Origin: Danxiaibacter sp048498555
GTDB lineage: Bacteria > Bacteroidota > Bacteroidia > Chitinophagales > Chitinophagaceae
NCBI GenBank assembly: GCA_048498555.1
Contig: JBEHXT010000005.1
Span: 62,001 to 126,000 of the forward strand
DNA length: 64,000 nt
Reading direction: 5' to 3'
In this document: positions 27,204 to 36,840 of the stretch, piece by piece
Numbering within the stretch: the first letter of the stretch is position 1
How the letters are laid out: every line of letters starts with the position of its first letter
Program-made: the position numbers and the translations under genes
Notes under the pieces: model-generated
Database searches by the model: none
Told to the model about the DNA's origin: nothing
Seen by the model: the letters and a program-made list of their open reading frames with translations, nothing else

Positions 27204-27211
27204 TACCTTTA
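27204..27211 (+). promoter_or_regulatory. TACCTTTA -7-like box next to the recQ start
   Basis: One mismatch to TAnnTTTG, 6 bases before the ATG at 27218. No TTG at a good distance. Confidence 0.3.
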
Positions 27212-27217
27212 CCGCTC

Positions 27218-29119
27218 ATGCATCCTGAAGAAATACTGGAACAATATTGGGGTTACAATGCGTTTCGTGGCCGGCAAAAAGACATTATTGAAAATGTTTT
27301 GCAAGGCAACGATACACTTGCACTGTTACCAACAGGCGGGGGCAAATCTATTTGCTACCAGGTTCCGGCATTGATGATAGATGGTGTTTGCCTTGTTATC
27401 AGTCCACTAATTGCTTTAATGAAAGATCAGGTGGCAAACCTTATCAGTCGTGATATTCCTGCGGCAGCAATTTATAGCGGCATGACATTTTATGAAGTGC
27501 AAAAAACACTTCAAGATGCAGTTGATGGCAACATTCGTTTTTTGTATGTATCACCTGAACGTCTTGAAACCGCTGTTTTCAAAGAGTATCTGTCGGATAT
27601 GTCTGTGAGCCTTATTGCCGTTGATGAAGCGCATTGTATCTCACAATGGGGATATGATTTCAGGCCCCCATATTTGCGAATTGCGGCATTAAGGCATGAG
27701 TTGCCTAACGTACCTATTCTTGCTGTTACAGCTTCTGCGACACCATTGGTTGAAAAAGATATTGTTGATAAACTTCAGCTTAAAGATGCTATTACTTTCA
27801 GGCAGTCATTTATTCGACCGAATATTTCTTACAGCGCTTTTAAGGTTGATAGCAAAATCAACAAATTGCAAGAGATACTAACTAATGTTGGCGGCTCATC
27901 CATTGTATATTGCAAAAGCAGAAAGCTAACAAGAGATGTTGCACAGTTACTTCAGATGGCCAACATGTCTGCAGATCATTATCATGCCGGCCTTACACAG
28001 GAAGAACGGGCGACAAAACAAGACGCCTGGCAAAGAAATAAAATACGGGTGATGGTTTGTACAAATGCCTTTGGTATGGGCATCGACAAACCGGATGTTC
28101 GTACTGTAATACATTATGATTCTCCTGATTGTTTGGAGAATTATTACCAGGAAGCTGGACGTGCGGGACGAGATGGTAAAAGGTCTTATGCTGTTTTGCT
28201 CTACCAATCAGAAGATATAACAACACTCGAGGCCATGGCAGATGTTAAATATCCTGACATCTATTCCATCAAGAAAGTTTACCAGGCGTTGGCCGATTTT
28301 TTACAGGTACCCGTTGGCATTGGTGAAGGCAATTTTTACGATTTCGACCTGAATGAGTTTATTCGGAATTTCAAGCTGGAACCACAACTTGTGATCAATG
28401 TTTTGAAAGTGTTAGAGCAGGAAGGCTATGTATCATTTAGTGAGACTATTTTCCTACCATCCAAAGTTGTGTTCACTGCGCCCAAAGCCTTACTCGAAGA
28501 TTTTGAAAATGCACACTCCGACCTTGAACCTGTAATGAAATGCCTGCTTCGAACCTATCAGGGCATTTATGATAATCGTGTTTCGGTTTTTGAAAAGCAA
28601 ATAGCAAAACTTGCCAGGCTGCCTTTAGAAAGAGTTTTTAAAGATTTAAAGCAATTGCAGGCTTTTGGTATTATTGAATACTTGCCTCAAAAAGATACAC
28701 CCCAATTAAATTTCATTACCAATAGGGCACCTGCAGAATTTCTTTACATTGATCAAAGAAATTATCGGCTACGAAAAAAGCAATATGAAGAGCGGGTTCA
28801 GACGATGCTTTCTTATATCAGGTTAAGAAAGGATTGCCGTAGCACATACATTGCCAGATATTTCGGCGATACCGATATCAACGACTGTGGCGTATGTGAT
28901 AACTGTTTGCACAGAAAAAACACCGAACTCTCTTCATCTGAAATGAAGAATATAACGGACCGCATTTTTATGCATTTGGATTCAAATGAAATGCCCGTCA
29001 ACACACTACTTGCACTATTTCGGGATGTCTCAAAAGATAAAATGTGGCAAGTCCTCAACTTTCTTCAATCCGAAGCCAAAATTCAAATAAGTGATATAGG
29101 GATGGTGAAGAAGCTATGA
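27218..29119 (+). CDS. recQ: ATP-dependent DNA helicase RecQ family
   Basis: Superfamily 2 3'-5' helicase of about 633 residues. The start is the ATG at 27218 (MHPEEILEQYWGYNAFRGRQ, a typical RecQ N-terminus with the Q motif). The same frame is open 46 codons further upstream, but that part encodes the word repeat and is not family-like. Walker A is LLPTGGGKSICYQ, the DEAH box is AVDEAHCISQWGYDFRP, and motif VI is YYQEAGRAGRDGK. The zinc site of the RQC region is seen as CRSTYIARYFGD and CGVCDNCLHRK. A winged-helix-like C-terminus follows, and the HRDC domain appears absent, as in the shorter of the Bacteroidota RecQ forms. Acts in recombination and repair. Confidence 0.92.
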   Translation: MHPEEILEQYWGYNAFRGRQKDIIENVLQGNDTLALLPTGGGKSICYQVPALMIDGVCLVISPLIALMKDQVANLISRDIPAAAIYSGMTFYEVQKTLQDAVDGNIRFLYVSPERLETAVFKEYLSDMSVSLIAVDEAHCISQWGYDFRPPYLRIAALRHELPNVPILAVTASATPLVEKDIVDKLQLKDAITFRQSFIRPNISYSAFKVDSKINKLQEILTNVGGSSIVYCKSRKLTRDVAQLLQMANMSADHYHAGLTQEERATKQDAWQRNKIRVMVCTNAFGMGIDKPDVRTVIHYDSPDCLENYYQEAGRAGRDGKRSYAVLLYQSEDITTLEAMADVKYPDIYSIKKVYQALADFLQVPVGIGEGNFYDFDLNEFIRNFKLEPQLVINVLKVLEQEGYVSFSETIFLPSKVVFTAPKALLEDFENAHSDLEPVMKCLLRTYQGIYDNRVSVFEKQIAKLARLPLERVFKDLKQLQAFGIIEYLPQKDTPQLNFITNRAPAEFLYIDQRNYRLRKKQYEERVQTMLSYIRLRKDCRSTYIARYFGDTDINDCGVCDNCLHRKNTELSSSEMKNITDRIFMHLDSNEMPVNTLLALFRDVSKDKMWQVLNFLQSEAKIQISDIGMVKKL

Positions 29120-29180
29120 GCTATCAGCTGAAGCAATAAGCTTTCAGCCATCAGCATTCTCACCTGAGCTATCCACCACT
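29110..29180. repeat. word repeat (AGCTATCAGCTGAAGC family)
   Basis: agctatgagctatcagctg words from the recQ stop onward, related to those at 22620-22650; another short copy is near 29392-29410. Between them the 320-bp gap holds an aatcc-type patch at 29291-29317 and a terminator. Confidence 0.45.
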
Positions 29181-29331
29181 GTATGAAGGTTTTCATTGCC
29201 TACTAGAATCTCTATTAAAATCAATTTTCTTTATTCAGCAATCTTCACCTTATCAAAGTCCTCAATCTATCATCCCCTCCTAAATAAATTCAATCAATCC
29301 GCCAATCCAGATCACGACTGTTGCTCCAAAT

Positions 29332-29370
29332 AAAAAAGCCCGAAGAAATTACTTCCTCCGGACTTTTTTT
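29332..29370. terminator. bidirectional terminator between recQ and the TonB receptor gene
   Basis: aaaaaagcccg pairs with ccggactttttt with one mismatch and inner gaag/cttc pairing. A run on the left, T run on the right. Confidence 0.75.
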
Positions 29371-29439
29371 ATTCATCATGCAGAAACTCCGTTGAGCTGT
29401 TAGCTGTCCTTCATCGAACTTTATCTTGCATCCAAATCA

Positions 29440-31896
29440 TTATTGGATTCCGCCGCCACCGCCTGAGTTGCCACCACCAACGCGTTTACTTTCATCGTCT
29501 GCAGCAGTCTTACGTTGCCTTGCAGCTTTAACCTGGTTGTTACCAAAACGGTAAGTTAGGTTAATACGCAATTGCCTGCTCTCCCAGCTTCCGTGCGCTT
29601 TAATATACTGCCCTGCAAAGTTGCTCGTTCCGCCCCATTGCATTGTATGGAAAATATCTGTAACAGTTGCTTTAGCTACTACTTTTCCTTTAAACAATTG
29701 CTGAGAAACCCCGCCATCTATACTCCACATTGCCTTGCTTTTGAACGTTCCCTGGTAGATAGAAGGAGAAGCGTAAAAGCCTGACAATTCCAATGTTGTT
29801 TTCTTGCTCACTTTGAATGTTTGCTGAGAATACAGATTTACAGCAAATGCATCCAGGTTAATTGTTCTGCCTTCGCCAAAATTTGCGGCATAATGTGTAT
29901 AGTAGGTGTTTACGTTTGTAAACATGCTATACCATTTGTATTGGAAAGGCATACTAACATTCAAACTCACAATATCCTGGTCAGCAAGATTCTTTTTGCT
30001 GATGAATGCTTTTGATTTATCAGCCGTATCTATTATTTGTGAAAACACATCACTTACATGACTATAATTAAGCGTTGTGGTCAAAAAATATTTAAACGTG
30101 TTTGTTACCGCGATGCTGTTTGTATACTGCGGCCTGAGTTGCGTATTACCTTTCTGGAAAGTATATTCATCCAGTTTAAATTCAAATGGATTTAAATCCT
30201 GGTAAGCAGGCCTGTCAATTCTTCTGCTATAAGAAACGCTCCATTGATTCATCGGATTCTTGTTGAACGTAACTGCGGCACTTGGGAAAAGGTCTGTATA
30301 ATTTCTGTTAAACGCAGAATCATATCTTACATATTCGCTTTCCCATTTGTAACCATTAGAACGGCCTTCAGATACAGTATTTTCAACACGCAAACCTGCC
30401 TGGATCATAAACCCTTTGAACTGCCTGTTATAATTGGCGTACAAAGCGTTTATGTTTTCTGTATACCTGAACGCGTTACTACGCAACGTATCCATCACTT
30501 TAGAAGAAGAGTACACATCATAACGCTGAAAATCATTGTCACTGTTTACATAAGATACTTTACCACCTAAGCCCAAACGGCCTTTCTTCAGGTTCTGTTC
30601 GTAGTCGGCCTTCAATGAATAAATATTAATATCCGTCGGCGCAATCATGTTATATACGTACTGGTTTATAACTGTTGTTCCGTCTGGTTTATAATAAGTG
30701 TTTGGTTGCAACTGGTTACTCCTGATATGATAGAAGCCATAATCACCATCTACGTTTAATTCATGGCCAGTTGTATCTGCAAAGCGATAGTTAGCATTAA
30801 AGTTCACATTATCACGTTTGCTTGAGCTGGTATTATTGGCCACTAATATTCTGTCAACAACACCTGTAGGAATATACGAAATAGGCGTTGTGCTGATGTT
30901 ATCGAAACCATAGTTACCAAGGTTACCGTTAACCATTACACCCACCGTATGTTTGCTGTTAAGAAAATAATCAGCGCCGGCTTTAAATCCGTGCGTTTTA
31001 TTTTTATTCGTCATTACGGTATGCCCGTTAAACAACGTATCCAACTGCTCACGATGCATATACATATTGTTTTCGTATGTACCATCGTTATAGTTGTAGT
31101 TACCAAACAGGTTAATTTTCTTGTTACGGTGATTCAATGAAATACCTGCATTATATTTTGGATAAGTACCGAGATTATATCCGGCATTAATAGAACCATT
31201 TGTTCCAAAAGACTTATTCTTTTTCAATCTAATATTAATGATACCGCCATTACCTGCTGCTTCATATTTAGCAGAAGGATTCGTAATGATCTCTATTGCT
31301 TCAATCTGAGAAGATTGTAAAGACTTAAGATAATTAGACAGGTCGCTTCCTGTTAACGGAGATGGTTTGCCATCAATAAAAATCTGTACACCATTTTTTC
31401 CGCTAAGGCTGATGTTGTCATCTTTATCAACAAGTACACCTGGAGATTTTTTTAATAACTCCAACGCGTCGTTACCAACTGCATTGATGTTGTTTTCAAC
31501 ATTCAAAATTGTTTTGTCTGCCTTTACTTCTATCATTGGCTTGCGGGCCGTAATAGTTACCGTTGCAAGATCCGCAGCCGCTTTTTCAAGCGTAATTGGA
31601 GAAACGGTAATATTTTCTTTTCCTGCAGTTTCTTTTACTGAAGTATATTTCGACTTATAACCTACAAATGAAACACTTATAAGATAAGAAGCAGGTTTAA
31701 CTGATTTGAACTGGTAATGGCCGTCTTTATCAGTAACCCCCAGTTTTATTACAGAAGAATCTTTTGCGTTAAGTAATGATACACTGGCATTAGTAACTGG
31801 TTTACCTTCTGCATCTTTCACTATACCGCCCAGATCCTGTGCAAAGGACACGACCGATAACACAAGGCACGTTAAAAGGATGAATAACTTTCTCAT
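29440..31896 (-). CDS. TonB-dependent outer-membrane receptor family protein
   Basis: An 818-residue outer-membrane protein. Signal peptide ends near residue 19 (SVVSFAQ). Residues about 20-100 form a carboxypeptidase-regulatory-like domain (GIVKDAEGKPVTNASVSLL). The plug domain follows, with LLKKSPGVLVDKDDNISLSG and IEAIEIITNPSAKYEAAGNGGIINI. A large barrel of the OMP_b-brl_3 type covers the rest. The C-terminus is unusual: a Gly-rich stretch (GGGNSGGGGGIQ) after the last strand. The ligand is unknown. No SusD partner is present, so it is not a standard polysaccharide utilisation pair; peptide, siderophore or other substrates are possible. Confidence 0.9.
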   Translation of the reverse strand: MRKLFILLTCLVLSVVSFAQDLGGIVKDAEGKPVTNASVSLLNAKDSSVIKLGVTDKDGHYQFKSVKPASYLISVSFVGYKSKYTSVKETAGKENITVSPITLEKAAADLATVTITARKPMIEVKADKTILNVENNINAVGNDALELLKKSPGVLVDKDDNISLSGKNGVQIFIDGKPSPLTGSDLSNYLKSLQSSQIEAIEIITNPSAKYEAAGNGGIINIRLKKNKSFGTNGSINAGYNLGTYPKYNAGISLNHRNKKINLFGNYNYNDGTYENNMYMHREQLDTLFNGHTVMTNKNKTHGFKAGADYFLNSKHTVGVMVNGNLGNYGFDNISTTPISYIPTGVVDRILVANNTSSSKRDNVNFNANYRFADTTGHELNVDGDYGFYHIRSNQLQPNTYYKPDGTTVINQYVYNMIAPTDINIYSLKADYEQNLKKGRLGLGGKVSYVNSDNDFQRYDVYSSSKVMDTLRSNAFRYTENINALYANYNRQFKGFMIQAGLRVENTVSEGRSNGYKWESEYVRYDSAFNRNYTDLFPSAAVTFNKNPMNQWSVSYSRRIDRPAYQDLNPFEFKLDEYTFQKGNTQLRPQYTNSIAVTNTFKYFLTTTLNYSHVSDVFSQIIDTADKSKAFISKKNLADQDIVSLNVSMPFQYKWYSMFTNVNTYYTHYAANFGEGRTINLDAFAVNLYSQQTFKVSKKTTLELSGFYASPSIYQGTFKSKAMWSIDGGVSQQLFKGKVVAKATVTDIFHTMQWGGTSNFAGQYIKAHGSWESRQLRINLTYRFGNNQVKAARQRKTAADDESKRVGGGNSGGGGGIQ

Positions 31897-32004
31897 AGTT
31901 GTATAAATAAGCGGGCAAAGGTGCAGTTATTATGGTTACAAAAAGAAATGATTTATAGAGGAACGGTAAATTGGAGGGAAAGAAGGCGGGCGATTGAATG
32001 AAGT

Positions 32005-32070
32005 TTGAAAATGTGCGCAGATGTGCGAATGATGAATGTGCGAATGTGCGGATGGGAAATGTGCAAATAA
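32005..32070. repeat. word repeat (GTGCGAATG family)
   Basis: Several tandem words of the type atgtgcg/aatgatgaatgtgcgaatgtgcgg, the same family as at 27047-27080 and 27163-27200. It lies upstream of the TonB receptor gene and next to a terminator. Confidence 0.55.
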
Positions 32071-32105
32071 AAAACCGGAGATATATTGTAAAACATAAAC
32101 TCCGG
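32068..32105 (-). terminator. terminator after the DUF72 gene
   Basis: On the minus strand: ccggag, a 19-base loop, ctccgg, then TTTTTTATTT. It lies 32 bp after the stop codon. Confidence 0.8.
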
Positions 32106-32136
32106 CGAAAACTATTATTTAATTGATTTAGAACGA

Positions 32137-33048
32137 TTAGAATAATGTAGAAACTCCTTCTACCACTAACTTTGGCTTCGTTAAAGTTAGTCCGCAAGCT
32201 GTATTCAATTTATCAACAAGATCTATGGTAAGTTCGGGTGATTTAGCTTCTTCGTGCATGTGCATGAAAAAATACAATTCGTGCAGGCCATGATCCAGCC
32301 AGTATTTAATGCGTTTTGTCCATTCTGTCATTCGTGTATAATCGGTATCATGAAGGCTGTTTCCGACATACCGGATAAATGCTTTAGAGATTGGCAAATG
32401 CATGTGGGCGCAATCGCGGCGGCCGGCAGTATCGGTTATAACAGCACCCATATTTATGCTGCGCAATGTTTCAAACAGATCATCGCGAATGTCTTCTTTT
32501 GAAAACCAATCAGGGTGTCTCACTTCAAGAAAAAATTGCACGTCGGTTGGCAACGATCGCAAAAACTCAAACAGCTCATCCTTTCTTTTCGGGCTGAAAG
32601 TATCGCTTACCTGCACAAAAACAGGCCCCAGGTGTTCTCCGAAAGCTACAATTCCACGCAAAAATTCTGTAGTGACAAAATCCTTTCCTTTCAAACTTCC
32701 GCGATGCGTAACGCCCTGGTACATTTTCGGACAAAAAACAAAATCTTTTCCCTTCGCCTTTTCTGCCCATTTGGCTATTCCGGAAGGGCCGTATATTTTA
32801 TAGTGTGTGGCGTTAAGTTCAATACTGTTATAATGCTGAACGTAATGCTCAAGAAAATCTTTTTCTTTCGTTCCCTTCGGATATATTTTGTCTACCCATT
32901 CAAGCCTTCCCCATTTTGCACAGCCCAGGTAAACCTTAGGATTTTTCAGAGGCTTTCCCTTCAATACATTTTTATTGAAAGCAGGTTCTGCCGGCAATGA
33001 AAAATCTATGTTGTTTAATTCGCTTGCTTCAACTCTACCAAATTCCAT
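32137..33048 (-). CDS. DUF72 (YecE-like) protein
   Basis: TIM-barrel-like DUF72 family protein of about 303 residues; its function is not known, although the family is widespread. The start is taken as the ATG at 33048 (MEFGRVEASELNNIDF); the frame also opens at a TTG 8 codons upstream. Family signatures seen: VYLGCAKWGRLEWVDKIYP, FLEHYVQHYNSIELNATHY, FVFCPKMYQGVTH, FLEVRHPDWF and YFFMHMHEE. The minus-strand sequence TTG-N23-TACTTTTA just upstream is a possible promoter. It is divergent from the M28 peptidase gene. A role in nucleic-acid handling has been suggested for the family but is unproven. Confidence 0.85.
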   Translation of the reverse strand: MEFGRVEASELNNIDFSLPAEPAFNKNVLKGKPLKNPKVYLGCAKWGRLEWVDKIYPKGTKEKDFLEHYVQHYNSIELNATHYKIYGPSGIAKWAEKAKGKDFVFCPKMYQGVTHRGSLKGKDFVTTEFLRGIVAFGEHLGPVFVQVSDTFSPKRKDELFEFLRSLPTDVQFFLEVRHPDWFSKEDIRDDLFETLRSINMGAVITDTAGRRDCAHMHLPISKAFIRYVGNSLHDTDYTRMTEWTKRIKYWLDHGLHELYFFMHMHEEAKSPELTIDLVDKLNTACGLTLTKPKLVVEGVSTLF

Positions 33049-33214
33049 AACCGATATTTTATAAGTATACAAGTAAATATAAAAGTAGATTTTTTTAGTA
33101 TCTTTTCTGTTGCAATTCTTGCCGTTAGCATATTTGAAGGGATTCGTTTTAATTATATAACCACCTGAAAAGGTAATATGCTAGATAAATTTTAAATGAA
33201 ATACAATTATACGT

Positions 33215-34888
33215 ATGCGCAAATCATTATCTCTCCTGCCTGCTGATTTTAAGCTCCTGGCCTTAGGGGTGGGGCTCGCATTGCTATCATCTTGCCAGCC
33301 AAAGAGCGGAGCAAATGAAGAAAATGCTTTATCAGCCTTTAGTAAAGATAGCCTTGCCGAACACATCAAGACTTTAGCCTCTGATGAGTTTATGGGCAGA
33401 AAACCATTTACTACCGGAGAGACAAAAACAATTGACTATCTCCAAAAAGAATTTGCCTCACTTGGCCTCGAACCTGGGAATGGCAACAGTTTTCTGCAGG
33501 AAGTGCCAATGGTGAATATTACTACTAAGGCCGCACCTACAATGGAAGTCCAGTCACCTAAGGGAAATTTTCAACTGAAAGGTTTTGACGACTATGTAAT
33601 GTGGACAGATAAAACAGATTCGTTGATTACCCTAAACAATAGTGAAGTTGTTTTTGCCGGCTACGGCGTAGTTGCGCCTGAATATAACTGGAACGATTAT
33701 GCGGGCCTGGATGTGAAAGGAAAAATTGTATTAGTACTGGTGAACGATCCCGGATTTGCTTCCGGCGATTCAACCTTGTTTAAAGGAAAGACAATGACCT
33801 ACTATGGGCGTTGGACATATAAGTTTGAAGAAGCTGGCCGCCACGGAGCCAAAGGCTGCCTGATTGTTCATAATACAGTAGGTGCCAGTTATCCTTTTAG
33901 CGTTGTTCAGAACAACTGGAACACTTCAAGATTGCGCCTCGACAACCGCGGTAAAACTGAGCAATTGTGCGATGTAATTGGATGGGTATCCAGCGATGCA
34001 GCAAAAAAGTTACTTACTGCTTCAGGACAGGATTCCAGCTTATTGGCAAAAGCCGATGTGCGTGGATTTAAGCCAGTTCCATTGCCTCTTAAATTATCAA
34101 CCACAATGCAGGTTAAACCCGTTTACAATAAATCTCACAATGTGATTGGAAAGATTACCGGATCCAAACATCCTGATGAATACATTATCTACACTGCACA
34201 CTGGGACCACCTGGGTGTTGACAGGCCCGATGAAAAAGGTGATTCCATTTACAACGGGGCCCTGGATAATGCAAGCGCAACTGCCGGTTTACTTGAACTT
34301 GGCCGTGCATTCAAGAAATTGCAACCGGAACGCACTATCGTATTCCTCGCTGTAACGGCCGAAGAACAAGGGCTTTGGGGCTCTGCCTGGTACGCTCAAA
34401 ATCCCGTTTATCCGCTCAATAAGACCCTGGCTAATATTAATATGGACGGATTGAATTCATACGGAAAAACAAAAGATATCATTGTTATTGGCCAGGGACA
34501 ATCTGATCTCGAAGACATCCTGAAAGATGAAGCGCAGAAAGTTGACAGGTATATTTCTTATGAAACACATCCTGAAGCGGGCTATTACTACAGAAGCGAT
34601 CATTTCAACTTTGCAAAAGTGGGTGTCCCCGCCCTGTACCTCGAAAGCGGTATAGATGTAATTGGCAAGGGGAAAGAATATGGCCAAAAGATGAATGATG
34701 AATATACTGAAAAGCATTACCATCGTCCATCAGATGAGTACAATCCATCATGGAACCTGGAAGGTGCCATTGACGATTTGCAGCTTTTATTTAAGGTTGG
34801 AGTGAAAATAGATTCCGATAGCAAATTTCCTGAATGGAAACAGGGAAGCGAGTTTCGGAAATTGAGAGAAAAAATGATGGAGAAATAA
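33215..34888 (+). CDS. M28 family metallopeptidase, lipoprotein
   Basis: Cell-envelope zinc peptidase of 557 residues. The N-terminus ends in a lipobox (ALLSSC, Cys near 27), so it is lipid-anchored. A PA-type insert lies around residues 140-270, and the M28 catalytic part follows with zinc ligands in YTAHWDHLG, NGALDNASAT, AEEQGLWG (catalytic Glu-Glu) and INMDG, plus the late His in KHYHRPSDEY. All five metal positions are present, so it is probably active as an aminopeptidase or carboxypeptidase. A CATATTTG box with a TTG 16 bases upstream (33110-33136) may be its promoter. Confidence 0.88.
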   Translation: MRKSLSLLPADFKLLALGVGLALLSSCQPKSGANEENALSAFSKDSLAEHIKTLASDEFMGRKPFTTGETKTIDYLQKEFASLGLEPGNGNSFLQEVPMVNITTKAAPTMEVQSPKGNFQLKGFDDYVMWTDKTDSLITLNNSEVVFAGYGVVAPEYNWNDYAGLDVKGKIVLVLVNDPGFASGDSTLFKGKTMTYYGRWTYKFEEAGRHGAKGCLIVHNTVGASYPFSVVQNNWNTSRLRLDNRGKTEQLCDVIGWVSSDAAKKLLTASGQDSSLLAKADVRGFKPVPLPLKLSTTMQVKPVYNKSHNVIGKITGSKHPDEYIIYTAHWDHLGVDRPDEKGDSIYNGALDNASATAGLLELGRAFKKLQPERTIVFLAVTAEEQGLWGSAWYAQNPVYPLNKTLANINMDGLNSYGKTKDIIVIGQGQSDLEDILKDEAQKVDRYISYETHPEAGYYYRSDHFNFAKVGVPALYLESGIDVIGKGKEYGQKMNDEYTEKHYHRPSDEYNPSWNLEGAIDDLQLLFKVGVKIDSDSKFPEWKQGSEFRKLREKMMEK

Positions 34889-34994
34889 AAAACGAAATAA
34901 ATCAATAATAAATTAGTGGATAATTAATCTTCACCTGCAAAAATTGTCGTTTTTTTTTAAGATTTTTACGACTTCAATACCTCTAGGATTAAAA

Positions 34995-35780
34995 ATGAAA
35001 ACAGTAACCTTTCGTATCTCTTTATTTGTACTATTTACAATTACTTTATTATCGTGCAAAAAAAACATTAACAGGCTTACAACCGAAAGCGATATTTTTC
35101 CTTTCTATCAGTTAGTATGGCAAGATGAATTTGACGGAACACAAATAGACAGTACAAAATGGGATTTCCGGCAAAACGGAACCCAAAGATTTAATGGATT
35201 TGTGTCGAATAAAACCATTTCGCTAAATGGGCAGGGGCAGTTAGCAATAAAAGTCTTGAAGGAACGGGACAAATATTATATTGGCCAACTATCAACCCAA
35301 CATACATATCTTCCGACCTACGGATATTTTGAATGCAGAGCTAAAATGCTCGGACAAGTTGGGCCACACACTTCATTCTGGATGCAATCTCCTACGATAG
35401 CAGAAGCGACTGACAATCCAGCTGCAAATGGCGCTGAAATGGATGTTTTTGAATACCATAGAAGCTCCGCCGGGCAGATTTATCACAATATTTACTGGAA
35501 CGGATATAACCCGCAGACCATGAAAAATAGCGGTACGCTTGTCAGAACTCGAAATATTGGCGATGGCTTCCATACATTTGGAATGGAATGGACGAGTGAA
35601 GGCTACGTTTTTTTTATTGATGGATATGAAACCTGGCGAACTAATCAGGGCATCTCACAACGATCTGAATACATGATTTTAAGTACTGAATTAAATGGCT
35701 TTGGCGGCGACCCATCAAAAAGCATTTTTCCTGATAGTGCAGTTTTTGATTATGTGCGGGTTTATCAAAAGAAACCATAA
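34995..35780 (+). CDS. glycoside hydrolase family 16 lipoprotein
   Basis: Endo-beta-glucanase-type enzyme of about 261 residues, probably cutting a beta-1,3 or mixed-linkage glucan or a galactan. The start is the ATG at 34995; the frame opens earlier but the lipoprotein signal MKTVTFRISLFVLFTITLLSC begins here. The GH16 catalytic motif E-x-D-x-x-E is present as AEMDVFEYH (about residue 150), with the fold's entry strand LVWQDEFDGTQIDSTKWDF and HTFGMEWTSEGYVFFIDG. Active residues are intact. It is convergent with the polysaccharide locus and shares its terminator, so trimming of that or a foreign polymer is possible. Confidence 0.88.
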   Translation: MKTVTFRISLFVLFTITLLSCKKNINRLTTESDIFPFYQLVWQDEFDGTQIDSTKWDFRQNGTQRFNGFVSNKTISLNGQGQLAIKVLKERDKYYIGQLSTQHTYLPTYGYFECRAKMLGQVGPHTSFWMQSPTIAEATDNPAANGAEMDVFEYHRSSAGQIYHNIYWNGYNPQTMKNSGTLVRTRNIGDGFHTFGMEWTSEGYVFFIDGYETWRTNQGISQRSEYMILSTELNGFGGDPSKSIFPDSAVFDYVRVYQKKP

Positions 35781-35892
35781 GACCAGTATGAAATAAATTA
35801 ACATCAACGATCATTAAGAATTGGAGCTCTGAAAACATTTTGATCAGGATATTAATGTGTCAGGCGCATACAAATAGTTGATTCGCCATGTT

Positions 35893-35932
35893 GCATAAAA
35901 AAACTGTACCACTGGTACAGTTTTTTTTATGC
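35893..35932. terminator. bidirectional terminator closing the polysaccharide locus
   Basis: gcataaaaaaactgtacc / ggtacagttttttttatgc, near-perfect stem of about 18 bp with a 3-base loop, A run on one side and T run on the other. Shared by the GH16 gene and rfbA. Confidence 0.92.
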
Positions 35933-35951
35933 ATTATTAGCAAAGCCCTGG

Positions 35952-36809
35952 TTACTTCAATCTTTTCAAATATTCACCATAACCACTTTTTTCATAAAAT
36001 TTTGCCTGCTGCAATAATTGTTCATGCGTAATAAATCCCATTCTAAAGGCTACTTCTTCAATGCAACCAATTTTATGTCCCTGTCTTTTTTCAATTACGC
36101 GTACAAATTCGCATGCATCGCTCAGGGAATCAAACGTACCGGTATCAAGCCAGGCCACACCGCGGTTCATTACACCTACGTTTAGCTTTCCCTGCTGCAA
36201 ATAAACACGGTTAACGTCTGTTATCTCGTATTCTCCGCGTGGCGAAGGTTGAATATTTTTTGCAATTTCTACCACGGAGTTATCGTAAAAATATAGTCCC
36301 GGAACGGCATAGTTACTTTTAGGCTGAGTGGGCTTTTCTTCTATTGATACCGCTTTAAAATTCTGGTCAAATTCCACAACACCGTATCTCTCCGGATCAA
36401 GAACTTCGTATGCGAAAATTGCTGCACCTTCAACGTCGTTAAAAGACTGTACTAGTTTACTAAACCCTGAGCCATAAAAAATATTGTCACCAAGTATCAA
36501 AGCAACTTTGTCATTCCCTATGAACTCTTCCCCTATTACAAAAGCCTGGGCTAATCCGTTTGGCTTTTCCTGAACTGCGTAAGAAAAAGAACATCCCACA
36601 GCAGATCCGTCACCAAGTAGCCGTTGAAATTGCACAGAATCTTCGGGAGTTGTGATAATAAGAACATCTTTTATTCCGGCCAACATCAAGATAGACAAGG
36701 GATAATAAATCATTGGCTTATCATAAATTGGCATTAGCTGCTTACTGATTCCTCTCGTTATAGGATACAATCTTGTACCTGACCCTCCGGCGAGTATGAT
36801 TCCTTTCAT
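35952..36809 (-). CDS. rfbA: glucose-1-phosphate thymidylyltransferase
   Basis: First enzyme of dTDP-rhamnose synthesis, making dTDP-glucose from glucose-1-phosphate and dTTP. The ATG at 36809 gives MKGIILAGGSGTRLYPITRG, the normal start; 24 upstream codons are open but not family-like. GGSGTRLYP is the nucleotide-binding loop, KPMIYYPL and ALILGDNIFYG are further signatures, and GVAWLDTGTFDSL is near the C-terminal third. 285 residues, the usual size. Last gene of the minus-strand locus, 31 bp after rfbC. Confidence 0.95.
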   Translation of the reverse strand: MKGIILAGGSGTRLYPITRGISKQLMPIYDKPMIYYPLSILMLAGIKDVLIITTPEDSVQFQRLLGDGSAVGCSFSYAVQEKPNGLAQAFVIGEEFIGNDKVALILGDNIFYGSGFSKLVQSFNDVEGAAIFAYEVLDPERYGVVEFDQNFKAVSIEEKPTQPKSNYAVPGLYFYDNSVVEIAKNIQPSPRGEYEITDVNRVYLQQGKLNVGVMNRGVAWLDTGTFDSLSDACEFVRVIEKRQGHKIGCIEEVAFRMGFITHEQLLQQAKFYEKSGYGEYLKRLK

Positions 36810-36840
36810 GCTGTATGTTAAGTTTCTTAGATTGGTTTGA

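Noticed and set aside
27080..27217. N-terminal extension of RecQ
   Set aside because: The 46 codons read through the GTGCGAATG-type repeat; the canonical RecQ start is at 27218.
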